Both the position numbers and the translations under genes were made by a program. A DNA stretch of 64,000 nt. Source: CAVONV01 sp963697355. GTDB lineage: Bacteria; Acidobacteriota; Vicinamibacteria; Marinacidobacterales; DATDRI01. Below, piece by piece: positions 10,740 to 18,511 of the stretch. Positions within the stretch are counted from its first letter, which is position 1; every line of letters begins with the position of its first letter. Under the pieces are notes generated by a model that had not been told where the DNA came from, ran no database searches, and was given only the letters and a program-made list of their open reading frames with translations. Where the stretch lies: NCBI GenBank assembly GCA_963697355.1, contig CAVONV010000022.1:62001-126000 (forward strand). The letters run 5' to 3'.

Positions 10740-11147
10740 TTAGAGCTTCTCGGTGAACTCCGTCGGCTTGACGATGGCGTGTTTGTGCCGCAGCGCCAGC
10801 AAGTCGCCGTCGCCGGTAACCAGGTAGTCGGCTTGAGCAGATATCATAGTTGCCAGGATCGGAGTGTCATGAGGGTCTCTCGGTGTGTCGCCGATCTCCT
10901 CATTCCGTTCTGCAACCTCGGCACGTAGATAGAGTTGTTTGATGAACCGTTCGATGGTCTCGTCATCCCAATGCAATACTTTGCGTATCTTGGGATAAGC
11001 GAGAACTCGCGCAATTTCCGTTAGCTGTTCAAGGGAAATGACGAGCTCAAAGCGCGCTTCACGCCAGGCCGTAACGATGCTGCCGGGGACAACATGAGGG
11101 TACGCGAGGCCCGAGATGAGGACATTGGTGTCCAGGACGACTTTCAA
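10740..11147 (-). CDS. PIN-domain toxin (COG1569-type putative toxin component)
   Basis: A 135-residue PIN-domain ribonuclease. The acidic residues expected for Mg binding are present: D6 in LDTNVLISG, E44 in LTEIARVL, D91/D94 in RDPHDTPIL and D113/D115 in TGDGDLLAL. It lies just downstream of a Phd/YefM-type antitoxin gene with a 7-base gap, the usual antitoxin-toxin order on the minus strand. PIN toxins of this group cut RNA, often tRNA or rRNA, when the antitoxin is lost. The toxin looks complete although the antitoxin N-terminus is broken (see next entry). Confidence 0.85.
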   Translation of the reverse strand: MKVVLDTNVLISGLAYPHVVPGSIVTAWREARFELVISLEQLTEIARVLAYPKIRKVLHWDDETIERFIKQLYLRAEVAERNEEIGDTPRDPHDTPILATMISAQADYLVTGDGDLLALRHKHAIVKPTEFTEKL

Positions 11148-11154
11148 TTTCTCC

Positions 11155-11376
11155 TCAGCCTTTGGTGCGAGCCGCTTTCACGGCTTCTTCTACAAGTGCC
11201 ATTCCTTTCTCAGGAGCAACCTCTTCAAAGGCCTTTGAAAGTTCTGTCGTCATCATGTTGAATGCTTCGTCCAGCTTTCGGATTCTCTCGAACAGAGTGA
11301 CATCGACGATGGCCGCCACGGGCTTTCCAGCCTTCGTGATTAGAATTCTACCGTTGCGATACTGCACTTCATTCAA
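11155..11376 (-). pseudogene. Phd/YefM-type antitoxin, N-terminus truncated
   Basis: The frame contains the Phd/YefM core GRILITKAGKPVAAIVD followed by helices and a basic C-terminus, as in antitoxins that pair with PIN toxins. Reading upstream on the minus strand the family sequence continues as QNLGELLNEVQY, then meets an in-frame TGA. The DNA-binding start expected in Phd proteins is missing. The only remaining start codon in frame is a TTG at 11374-11376. The sequence beyond the break belongs to the C-terminal end of another gene in the opposite direction. This looks like a recombination or deletion joint near 11395. If it is expressed, the residual protein may still bind toxin but probably not DNA. 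Confidence 0.6.
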
Positions 11377-11395
11377 GAGCTCGCCGAGGTTTTGT

Positions 11396-11620
11396 CAGCT
11401 AAGAGATCAAATTCCCGTTGACTTGGCGCTGCGCGCGGAATGCCAGCATATCTTCAAACTCAGGAATACTCACGCCTGGCCACCGAACGTGACGGTCTTT
11501 GACTCGTGGGTCGAACCTTACAAGAAGATTGCGAGCGATGCTGGAGTCGTACTCACAGACGCTCAAAGTGCTGCAACTGATTTGCGTGAGTACATAGCAA
11601 GTATCGAAGATCTCGCATAA
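11396..11620 (+). pseudogene. C-terminal remnant of an AbiEii-like nucleotidyltransferase toxin
   Basis: From the joint near 11395 the plus strand reads a protein tail with NTHAWPPNVTVFDSWVEPY, then SDAGVVLTDAQSAATDLREY and a stop at 11620. This resembles the C-termini of AbiEii/AbiGii-type nucleotidyltransferase toxins. The start and the catalytic core are absent, so this is a remnant. Assignment is by recollection of the family tail and is moderate at best. Confidence 0.4.
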
Positions 11621-11748
11621 GAATTTCAACGATTTCGGTTGACTACCCGTCTAAATGAGTGGGTACAAGTGCGATTCGCGCTAATCAGGCGTCTTATGGA
11701 TTGAGTGGCGAGCCGGCCGGTGGGCGGCGGAATCGGAGGCGGAAGATC

Positions 11749-14214
11749 GTGAATTCCTTTATGAGAGTTCTCAGTCAAGTGGTTTTCAAGTTAGAGAAGC
11801 TGCCCGACACGCTTCAGCAGGATGTACGTTTCGCGATCAAGAGTCTCTGGAAAAGACCTGGTTTAACGACGGCGATAATCGCGATGCTCGCGGTCGGGAT
11901 CGGCGCCAACGTCGCCATGTTCAGCGCCTTTCATCAGGCGTTGATACGACCGTTGCCTTTCGCCGAGCCCGAGAGTCTCGTGTTGGGCCGGACGACTTTC
12001 AACGGCAACATCAATCCCGACATGTCCGCCTACGATTTCTTCGACTATCGTGAGCGGAACGAGGTATTCGAGTCGGTGGGCACGATCGTCACCTCGCCGG
12101 CCAACGTGACGATCACGGGTGGTGACGAGCCGGAGCAGGTCTGCTCTGTTTTGGTGTCCTGGGATCTCTTTCCCACTCTCGGCGTTCCGCCGCCACCGGA
12201 AGACACTTCACGCCCGAGGAGGAGGAACCGGCGGGCCAGACGTAGCCATGCTCAGCGGCGGCTACTGGCATCAGGCGGTTCGGAGGATCGCCCGACGTCA
12301 TCGGGCGCACGATCCTCGTCGACGGCGAGGCCCAGACGATCGTCGGGAGTCATGCCGCCCGACTTCGATTTCCTGCACGATGCCGACCTCTGGATTCCGA
12401 TGCGGCGTGACGGTCCGAAGGCAAACACTAGAGGGTGGCACAACTGGCTGATGGTCGGACGACTCAAATCCGGCGTGACGATAGAAATCGCCCAAGCCGA
12501 TGTCGACGTGATCTCGGCACAACTCGCCAGCGAGTACCCGGATACCAACCGTGACAAGGACGCTCCTGCTGACAGAGCTCCACGAGGCCGTTGCGGAGGA
12601 CTATCAAACCACCTGTGGTTCTCCTCATGGCGGCGGTCGGTCTCGTTCTGCTTGATCGCCTGCGGCAACGTCGCCAGCCTGCTGCTGGCGCGAGGTGCGA
12701 CGCGCCGTACGGAGTTGTGTGTGCGCTCTGCCTTGGGCGCCTCCTCGTCCCGGTTGGTCCGCCAACTGCTCACCGAGTCCGTGGTGACATCGATCGCCGG
12801 CGGGTATGCGGAACGGCCCTCGCGATGTGGTTTCAGAAGTTGATTCTACATGTCGTTCCCGTCGACGTACCGGGCATGGAGAACCTGGGAGTTTCCTGGC
12901 CGATGCTGGCCTTCGCCCTCGCCGTGTCAACGGTATCGGGTATGATTTTTGGAATCATGCCGGCTGTCCAGGCGACCCGGGTGAACGTCGCGGACAACAT
13001 CAAGTCAGGTACCCGCACAACCGACGCTCGCGGCCAAGGTTTCCAAAGCAGTCTCGTCGTCGCGCAGGTGGCAGTATCCGTGATTCTGCTCGATCGGGTC
13101 TGGGCTGCTGCTCAGAAGCTTCGCCACGCTCCGCGCCGTGAAGCCCGGATTCGACACGCAGAACTTGCTATACCACGGAGATCCGGCTTGCTTCGAACAA
13201 ATACCCCGACGAGGCCGATGCGCATCGAATTCTTCTCCACGCTCGCCGAGGAGCTACGAGCGATCCCGGGTGTCACGGATGTGGCCGTGATCAACCAGTT
13301 GCCGATCAGGAATCCCGGCAACAACCCCGCCGTCTATGCAGCCGACAAACCACCACCGGATCACAGCGACCGCGTCGGCGCATAATAGGCGCACCGTGCT
13401 TCCGGGTTACTTCGACGCCATGGGAATCCCGTTGCTCCGTGGGCCGCGGGATTGAAGCGTCGGACACAGCCCAAGCACCTAAGGTTCTGGTGATCAACGA
13501 GACAATGGCTCGAACGCTCTTCCCGAACGAGGATCCTCTAGGACGACCGGTCAAAATCTGGGAGGACGATGACAACTACGAAGTGGTCGGGGTTGTCGGC
13601 GATGTGCGAGTAGGAGGGACTCCAGTACGCTACCTCGGCTCACCATGTACGGTTCGTACTTCCAGCAACCTACGCTCACCATGCGTCTCGCCATTCGCAC
13701 CGCATACGAGCCGACCTCGTTGGCGGAGGCGGTACGGAGCGTCGTGTGGAGCCATGACCGAGACGTTCCGGTTGCCGGACTGACGAGCATGGACGAGATC
13801 ATCGCCCGCAACGTTTCCAACGAGAAGGTCGTCGCTCTCTCGGTGACGCTCTTCGCGTCCGTAGCGGTGCTGCTTGCCGCGTTCGGTCTATATGGAGTGC
13901 TGGCCTACTACGTCAGCCGTCGCACCCACGAGATCGGTATATGTATCGCACTGGGCGCAGAAGCGGGAGATGTCATTCGACCGATTCTGAGAAGAGGCAT
14001 GTCGCTCGTGGCAGCCGGAATCGTGCTAGGTCTGGTGGGAGCGTTCTGGGCCACCCGGCTTATTCAGCAAATACTGTTCGACGTAGCGCCCACGGACGCA
14101 ACAACCTTCGTTGTCGTGAGCGTCGTCTTCGCGGCTGTTGCTCTCGTCGCATGTTTGATCCCGGCACGAAAAGCGCTCCAGGTGGATCCGGTTACTGCTC
14201 TCGCGGCGCAATAA
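11749..14214 (+). pseudogene. ADOP-family MacB/FtsX permease, heavily frameshifted
   Basis: The segments together follow the complete ADOP plan. First come DVRFAIKSLWKRPGLTTA and LAVGIGANVAMFSAF, then the periplasmic MacB domain (VGVMPPDFDF-type, DADLWIPMRRD). The core helices follow (LIACGNVASLLLARGATRR, LTESVV), then the second half ending in IGICIALGAEAGDVIRPILRRG and CLIPARKALQVDPVTAL. The start is probably the GTG at 11749, with GGAGG nine bases upstream, or the ATG at 11761. Breaks lie near 12190, 12270, 12570, 12800, 13120, 13385-13440 and 13640. With so many breaks it cannot make a working permease as written. The last 190 residues are intact. A truncated ATPase gene abuts its 3' end head-on. 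Confidence 0.7.
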
Positions 14215-14215
14215 A

Positions 14216-14733
14216 GATGTTCGCTTCTCCCTCCTCCACGCGAAGCTGGCCGCAGCCGTTTTTGCGAGAAAGGCCCTGGGAAACCTCCTACGGAGCCAGA
14301 GCCGATCGAGTTTCTCGCGGCCGACCTCTTCTAGCCCGAGTCCCGGGAGGAAGTAATAGGCGATTCGCCCGGCAAGAGACTCCGAACTCTGTCGGAGAAG
14401 TTCCGGCGAAGCGCTGCCGAGCACAAGAAAGCGAGCGCGGAGAGGGCGACGATCGGCGAGCACTCGGAGAACCGGGAAAAGCTCTGGTCTGCGGTGGATC
14501 TCATCGAGGACGATGAGGCCGCGAAGACCTTCTAGGGTGAGCATCGGATCGGACAGCTGATTGAGATCCCAGGGGTCTTCCAAGTCGAAGTGCCGAACCT
14601 CACCCTTTCGCCGCGCAGATAGCATCCGGGCGAGCGTTGTCTTCCCGATCTGCCGCGCGCCTACGATCGAAACGACGGGATAGTTTTTCAGCAGCCTTTC
14701 GAGCTCAGCCAAATGCCCGGGTCGTGGAATCAT
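14216..14733 (-). pseudogene. N-terminal part of an AAA_14/DUF4143-type ATPase, truncated
   Basis: The first about 170 residues match ATP-binding proteins of the AAA_14 plus DUF4143 kind: LERLLKNYPVVSIVGARQIG with Walker A GARQIGKTT, FDLEDPWDLNQL, then Walker B-like LIVLDEIHRRPELFPVLR and FLVLGSASPELLRQSSESL. Family members continue to about 400 residues with a DUF4143 domain. Here the frame runs straight into the antisense of the ADOP 3' end at about 14215, so the C-terminal half is lost. Such ATPases are scattered singletons of unclear function. The joint at 14214/14216 falls immediately at the permease stop codon. Confidence 0.65.
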
Positions 14734-14746
14734 TCTACGTTAGTCG

Positions 14747-14785
14747 ACCATGAAATTTTAACATTGTATGTCGAATTTTCATGGT
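14747..14785. promoter_or_regulatory. Inverted repeat upstream of the AAA_14-type gene
   Basis: Two 12-base arms, ACCATGAAATTT and AATTTTCATGGT, face each other 15 bases apart, just upstream of the minus-strand ATG at 14733. The element is AT-rich in a GC-rich setting. I infer an operator or a promoter-embedded palindrome; no regulator is known. Confidence 0.4.
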
Positions 14786-14856
14786 TGTAGATGCACTCTC
14801 TCAACTCTCGACCGAGGACTGTCGACCGATTTCGTTGGTGTTGAGATCAGAGAACC

Positions 14857-15144
14857 GTTCCGGCACGGCGCTCGCCGGTGGTCAAGTGGCTCGTGGCGGC
14901 CTCGGTGGCGTTGCTCGTGGCTCTCGTTGGGCTGCTTGCTTATTTCCTTCGACCTCTCTCCATAGATGCTCTGCCCCGATTCACCAATCCGGTCCAGATC
15001 ACCTCTGCGGCAGGGGTAGAAGATTTTCCTACCTGGTCTCCGGATGGAGCCCAGGTGGCGTTTCAGTCGGAGCAGAGCGGCTATTCTCCCCGGCTCGGGG
15101 TCCGTAACACGAGACGCCCTCCAAGAGGCGTCAACCTAACTTGA
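14857..15144 (+). pseudogene. Fragment of a membrane-anchored PD40/TolB-like propeller protein
   Basis: The frame holds one membrane helix (WLVAASVALLVALVGLLAYF) directly followed by LPRFTNPVQITSAAGVED and FPTWSPDGAQVAFQSEQSG, a WD40-like PD40 blade. In Acidobacteria this arrangement is the membrane and first-blade part of large Ser/Thr kinases or winged-helix regulators with C-terminal propellers. Both the upstream kinase or regulator domain and the remaining blades are missing, so it is a remnant. After SGYSP the family pattern is lost. Confidence 0.5.
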
Positions 15145-15262
15145 CACCCTGAGCCCCCGTTTCCCCGGGAGCTCGCCACCCTTCAGGCACCTAAACCCTT
15201 GGCTTGACAACCCTTCTCCCGAGCGGGTGCGATTGGGCACGGTTCTAGCCCTACTCCCGCCA

Positions 15263-15631
15263 CTATCAAACGGATCCTTTGAAATGTGAGTGTGGAGGCG
15301 AACTCCGCGTCATCGCTTTTATTACCGAGCGCAAAGTCATTCGAAAAATCTTAGATCATCTGGAAAATCGATTGCGAGACTCTCGCGCTCCGCCTCAGCC
15401 ATAGCGTCTTGTGCTTGGCAACAATTCCTGCGCCTCCCTCCAGGACACATCACAAAACGTCTGTCTTCATACCCCCCCGGGCCTTCTGCGGCGAGTTACC
15501 TGAAACCGCTTTGACTGGCTCCCTACACCGCTGTTAACGTCGCTTACGCTGAACTGCGCGTCGTAGACCCACCAAAGCTGGGAAAATACGGGTCCCCGGT
15601 GCGGGGATAGGTTATGATTTTTCCTATCCTT
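15263..15631 (+). mobile_element. IS91-type transposase C-terminus and right end, copy 1
   Basis: This stretch of about 369 bases is nearly identical to 31223-31590. It encodes the tail of an IS91-like Y2 transposase with a zinc ribbon (DPLKCECGGELRVIAFITE, KILDHLENRLRDS). About 230 non-coding bases follow, with a CCCCG-GTG-CGGGG hairpin at 15594-15606 and the end GATTTTTCCTATCCTT. Hairpins near the ends are typical of IS91 replication origins or terminators. The main part of the transposase is missing. Both copies share the same left edge (CTATCAAACGGATCC). Confidence 0.65.
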
Positions 15632-15812
15632 CCTCAGCTTTGAGGATATAGATATCGTACCCCGGTAAGAAGGACTCCACTCGAATGAGCTTCAGCTCAA
15701 AACCGGCGTAGGAAGCCGCGTTTTCTATTCTTTCCCTCAACGTAGGCCTACCTGGATCTACCTTTTCTCCGAACGCCTCCCGTTCCAGGCCAATTTCCGA
15801 GTCTTTCGGCCC
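15624..15812 (-). pseudogene. C-terminal remnant of a SAM-dependent methyltransferase-like protein
   Basis: Read leftwards, the frame gives GLEREAFGEKVDPGRPTLRE, then ENAASYAGFELKLIRVESF and LPGYDIYILKAEEG before a stop at 15624. The end (hydrophobic strand, Gly-Tyr-Asp, Ile-Tyr-Ile-Leu) resembles the last strands of class I methyltransferases. The stop codon lies within the IS91-type right end, so the gene was either cut by or joined to that element. Only about 60 residues remain. Confidence 0.35.
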
Positions 15813-15832
15813 TTCTCTATTTGTTCAGCAGG

Positions 15833-16143
15833 TATGTGTCTGTGAACCTCGTCAGACGCGACCCCACAAGCGCCGATCCCGCGGCCGAAGGAATCCTCCT
15901 TCTGGTCATGCTCATTGTGGAGATTGGGTTGGCGTACACGGTGGTGCCGGTTTTTCTCGAGCTCCAGGGGCGAGAATCTCTAAGGGTTTTCAACCTTTTA
16001 TTTGGCTTGGTGACGGTCCTATTATCTCCTTCAATACCGTCAAGAACCAGATCTATAATTTGTATCAAAAGCTGGGTGTCAACAGCCGGAGTCAACTGAT
16101 GCACCTGGTCTTGAAGAGTCGCGAATACCGTATAGAAGAATAA
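15833..16143 (+). pseudogene. Remnant of a membrane-bound LuxR-type regulator
   Basis: Two pieces in different frames belong together. The first (15833-16040) has membrane helices (ILLLVMLIVEIGLAYTVVP) and FLELQGRESLRVFNLLFGL. The second ends at 16143 and has the recognition helix and tail of a LuxR HTH: SFNTVKNQIYNLYQKLGV, then NSRSQLMHLVLKSRE. The front half of the HTH is lost or scrambled between them. Acidobacteria have many regulators with N-terminal membrane helices and a C-terminal LuxR domain; this is a broken one. Confidence 0.5.
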
Positions 16144-16179
16144 ACTCTCGTTTGAGGCTGGCCGGCGGAGGTTGGACCC

Positions 16180-16686
16180 ATGATCCTGCTACCCTTGCTT
16201 CTCGCATTCTTCATCCTCGTCCTGATCCTCGGCATCGCGTGGCTGCTCGCGGAGCGTGGCAAGACGACGACGCGTCACGGCTCGGAAGTTGTTCGTGAGG
16301 TATTCGAGTCGAGATTGAAACGCGAAGCACGGCTTTCAGGCCGTCCTGCCATTTATAGAAAGACCTGGGCGAAGGGAGTGGGAGTCGCCGTCGACGTCAA
16401 CGCCTCCATGAGCTACGGAGAGATAAAGGCGGCTCTCCTGCTGGGTCAGTACGGCAAGGCGGCCCCCGGGTTGATGATTTTCATTGGCCTTTTGGGAACG
16501 ATGATTTTTCTCGGCCTGACCTTGCTGTTCATGACATCTTTGAGAATTGTCGGGGCCTTGGTTCTCGGTTTCGGAGCCATCGGCACCATTCAGTGCGCCA
16601 ATTGGTTTCGCCAGGCGACGCCGGTATTTCCGATTTTGCCGGCCGACAGCCCGCCTGAAGACACTCCGGAACAAGAGGCTAAATGA
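16180..16686 (+). CDS. Small membrane protein of unknown function
   Basis: A 168-residue protein with an N-terminal helix (LLPLLLAFFILVLILGIAWL), a soluble segment of about 70 residues, then two adjacent helices (GLMIFIGLLGTMIFLGL and IVGALVLGFGAIGTI), and an acidic Pro-rich tail. GGAGG lies eight bases before the ATG at 16180, so translation is likely. I recognise no family. It sits alone between the LuxR remnant and the GNAT gene. Confidence 0.55.
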   Translation: MILLPLLLAFFILVLILGIAWLLAERGKTTTRHGSEVVREVFESRLKREARLSGRPAIYRKTWAKGVGVAVDVNASMSYGEIKAALLLGQYGKAAPGLMIFIGLLGTMIFLGLTLLFMTSLRIVGALVLGFGAIGTIQCANWFRQATPVFPILPADSPPEDTPEQEAK

Positions 16687-16719
16687 GCCACCGAACAGGT
16701 CAGAGATTATTAGGAGAAC

Positions 16720-17481
16720 CTACCGATTCTGTAGTTCCTTGTCGAACTGCTTCTTCGTGAGATAGTGATAGCTCAGCAGTTCGCCCTCGTGCACGACACC
16801 AAAGGTGCCATAGGCCGAAGGTGAACGGCTTCTCACCTGTTGAGCTTTCTCGCACGTGACCACTCGAGTGTCGAGGTCCTTTTCCCGGGCCGCCTCCACA
16901 AGGATTCGAGCGGCATCATCAATGTATGGGCATTGGTCGGTTCTCACGATCGTCAGCCCAGAGCCGTACTTCCCGCTTCGTTTATCCCAATCCCTTGGGA
17001 AGCGCGGCATCCGTGCTTCACCGAATCGCTTGACCATCAGCTCGAAGCTCGGAGGCGCTTCATCGGCGCACTCGAAGCCGATTCGTTCGAAAAGCTCTCG
17101 GCCGGCTAGCCAGACGCGGGAGCTCGTGACCATAGCAACGCCATCAGCACCCATCTTCTTGGCGTCGGCGACGCAATGCCGTATCAGGCGGGACCCATAG
17201 CCCCTATTTTTCCATTTCCCCACGACCCAGAGACAGTGTATGACTACGTAACCGTCGGCCTGAACCGGCCGCCAGGCCACTTCTGCGGGAGCGTACTCGA
17301 TGAACCCGACCGGCCTTTCACCCTCGACGATGAGTTTCAGCTTCAAACCTTCCTTGAAGCGTTCGAGAAGCCAGTCGTGCTTTCGCCGATAGCCTTCCGA
17401 CTTCCGTCGACTCATGAAGCAGAAGAAGCCGTAGCGGTCGATGTTGTCAGGGTTGACGGTTACGATTCTCGATTTAATCAC
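16720..17481 (-). CDS. GNAT N-acetyltransferase with C-terminal YoaP-like domain
   Basis: The N-terminal about 150 residues are a GNAT fold: VGFIEYAPAEVAWRP, VIHCLWVVGKWKNRGYGSRL (acetyl-CoA loop RGYGSRL), and GRELFERIGFE. The C-terminal about 95 residues begin TDQCPYIDDAARILVEAA and match the YoaP-type extension with its CPY motif, ending YHYLTKKQFDKEL. Such fused proteins acetylate unknown small molecules. The 253-residue length is normal. Translation starts about 50 bases downstream of the rhodanese-ferritin stop on the same strand, so the two may be co-transcribed. Confidence 0.8.
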   Translation of the reverse strand: MIKSRIVTVNPDNIDRYGFFCFMSRRKSEGYRRKHDWLLERFKEGLKLKLIVEGERPVGFIEYAPAEVAWRPVQADGYVVIHCLWVVGKWKNRGYGSRLIRHCVADAKKMGADGVAMVTSSRVWLAGRELFERIGFECADEAPPSFELMVKRFGEARMPRFPRDWDKRSGKYGSGLTIVRTDQCPYIDDAARILVEAAREKDLDTRVVTCEKAQQVRSRSPSAYGTFGVVHEGELLSYHYLTKKQFDKELQNR

Positions 17482-17530
17482 GGCCCTCCTCCGGTTTTGT
17501 CGGACGGTCAGGAAATACCAAAGAACCGGT

Positions 17531-18357
17531 CTAGAACTTCTCCATCAAGTTTCCGAGGAGCGCCAGATGCGCTTTTTCCTCATCGGCGAGACGATGAAGC
17601 ACTTGGCGCGTGTCGGATTGTTCGACTTCGGTGTGAGTATCGGAGATAGAGATCGAGCCCCTGGGCTTCGATCGCCATGGCCATCGAAATGACGTCTTTC
17701 ACGGTGTCCAGTGGGTAGGTCGCAATCAGCTCCTCGGTGGTCGCGCCACCCTCCATGACGGGTGGCAGGACTTGCTCCTCGAGCTGTTCGGGACTGTCGA
17801 CTTTCGGTTCGTACTCCCGGTAGAGGTCGAAGACCGTCTCTTTGTGACGCACTTCGATGACGGCGAGCTTGTCGAACAGTCGTGACGACAAGGGATCGGC
17901 ATTGTCCGAGCTCATTCGCTCATAGAAATCGCGAAGGCCCTCTTCCATGGCGTAAGCCACCAGCAGGATTTCGGCCGGAGTCTCTTCTCCGCTGACGAAG
18001 CTCATCCCGATTTCGCTGCCCCCGATGGCCCTAAGTCCCTGCCAGGCCTGGATACCGCCCTTCAGATTGTAAACATCCTTGAATCCCTGGCCGGATAGAA
18101 CCTGGGCCGCCATCCGGCTGCGATTTCCGGACCGGCAGTAAACGATAATGGGCTTCTCGGGATCGAGCTCACCCAGTTGGTCGAGAATCTCGGGAAGCGG
18201 GATCAGAAAACCACCCGGGATGTCGGCTTTCCTCATACTCCACCGGCTGACGCACGTCGAGCAAGGTGTAGTCGCCCTCTTTCCTCTCCGCCAGAAAAGC
18301 CTTCGCCTCCCTTGCGCTCATGTCTTTGGTGGGCAGGAAATAGAACTTCCATCGCAT
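17531..18357 (-). CDS. Rhodanese/ferritin-like fusion protein, two apparent frameshifts
   Basis: The start at 18357 opens a rhodanese domain (LLDVRQPVEYEE). Near 18230 the frame changes and continues with IPGGFLIPLPEILDQL and the active-site loop VYCRSGNRSRMAAQVL, in which the Cys is present. After residue about 115 a ferritin-like four-helix domain follows (AEILLVAYAMEEGLRDFYER, IEVRHKETVFDLY). Near 17630 the frame changes again to VEQSDTRQVLHRLADEEKAH and ends LLGNLMEKF at 17531. E/H residues typical of a di-iron site are seen in both halves. It probably links sulfane-sulfur transfer to a di-iron or rubrerythrin-like redox step. It is the likely first gene before the GNAT gene. Confidence 0.7.
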
Positions 18358-18511
18358 GGGCGAATCCTTTCCTTCCTCTTGCGGCGCGGCAAAGATATCA
18401 CATCAAGAAGGCGGACTCCGAGTGGTCAGAAAGTGGGAACATCGAGATCGTTGCGAGCGTATCTGTTCTACTAGCAGACGGCATCGATCTGCCGTTCCGG
18501 GAGGCTGCAAT

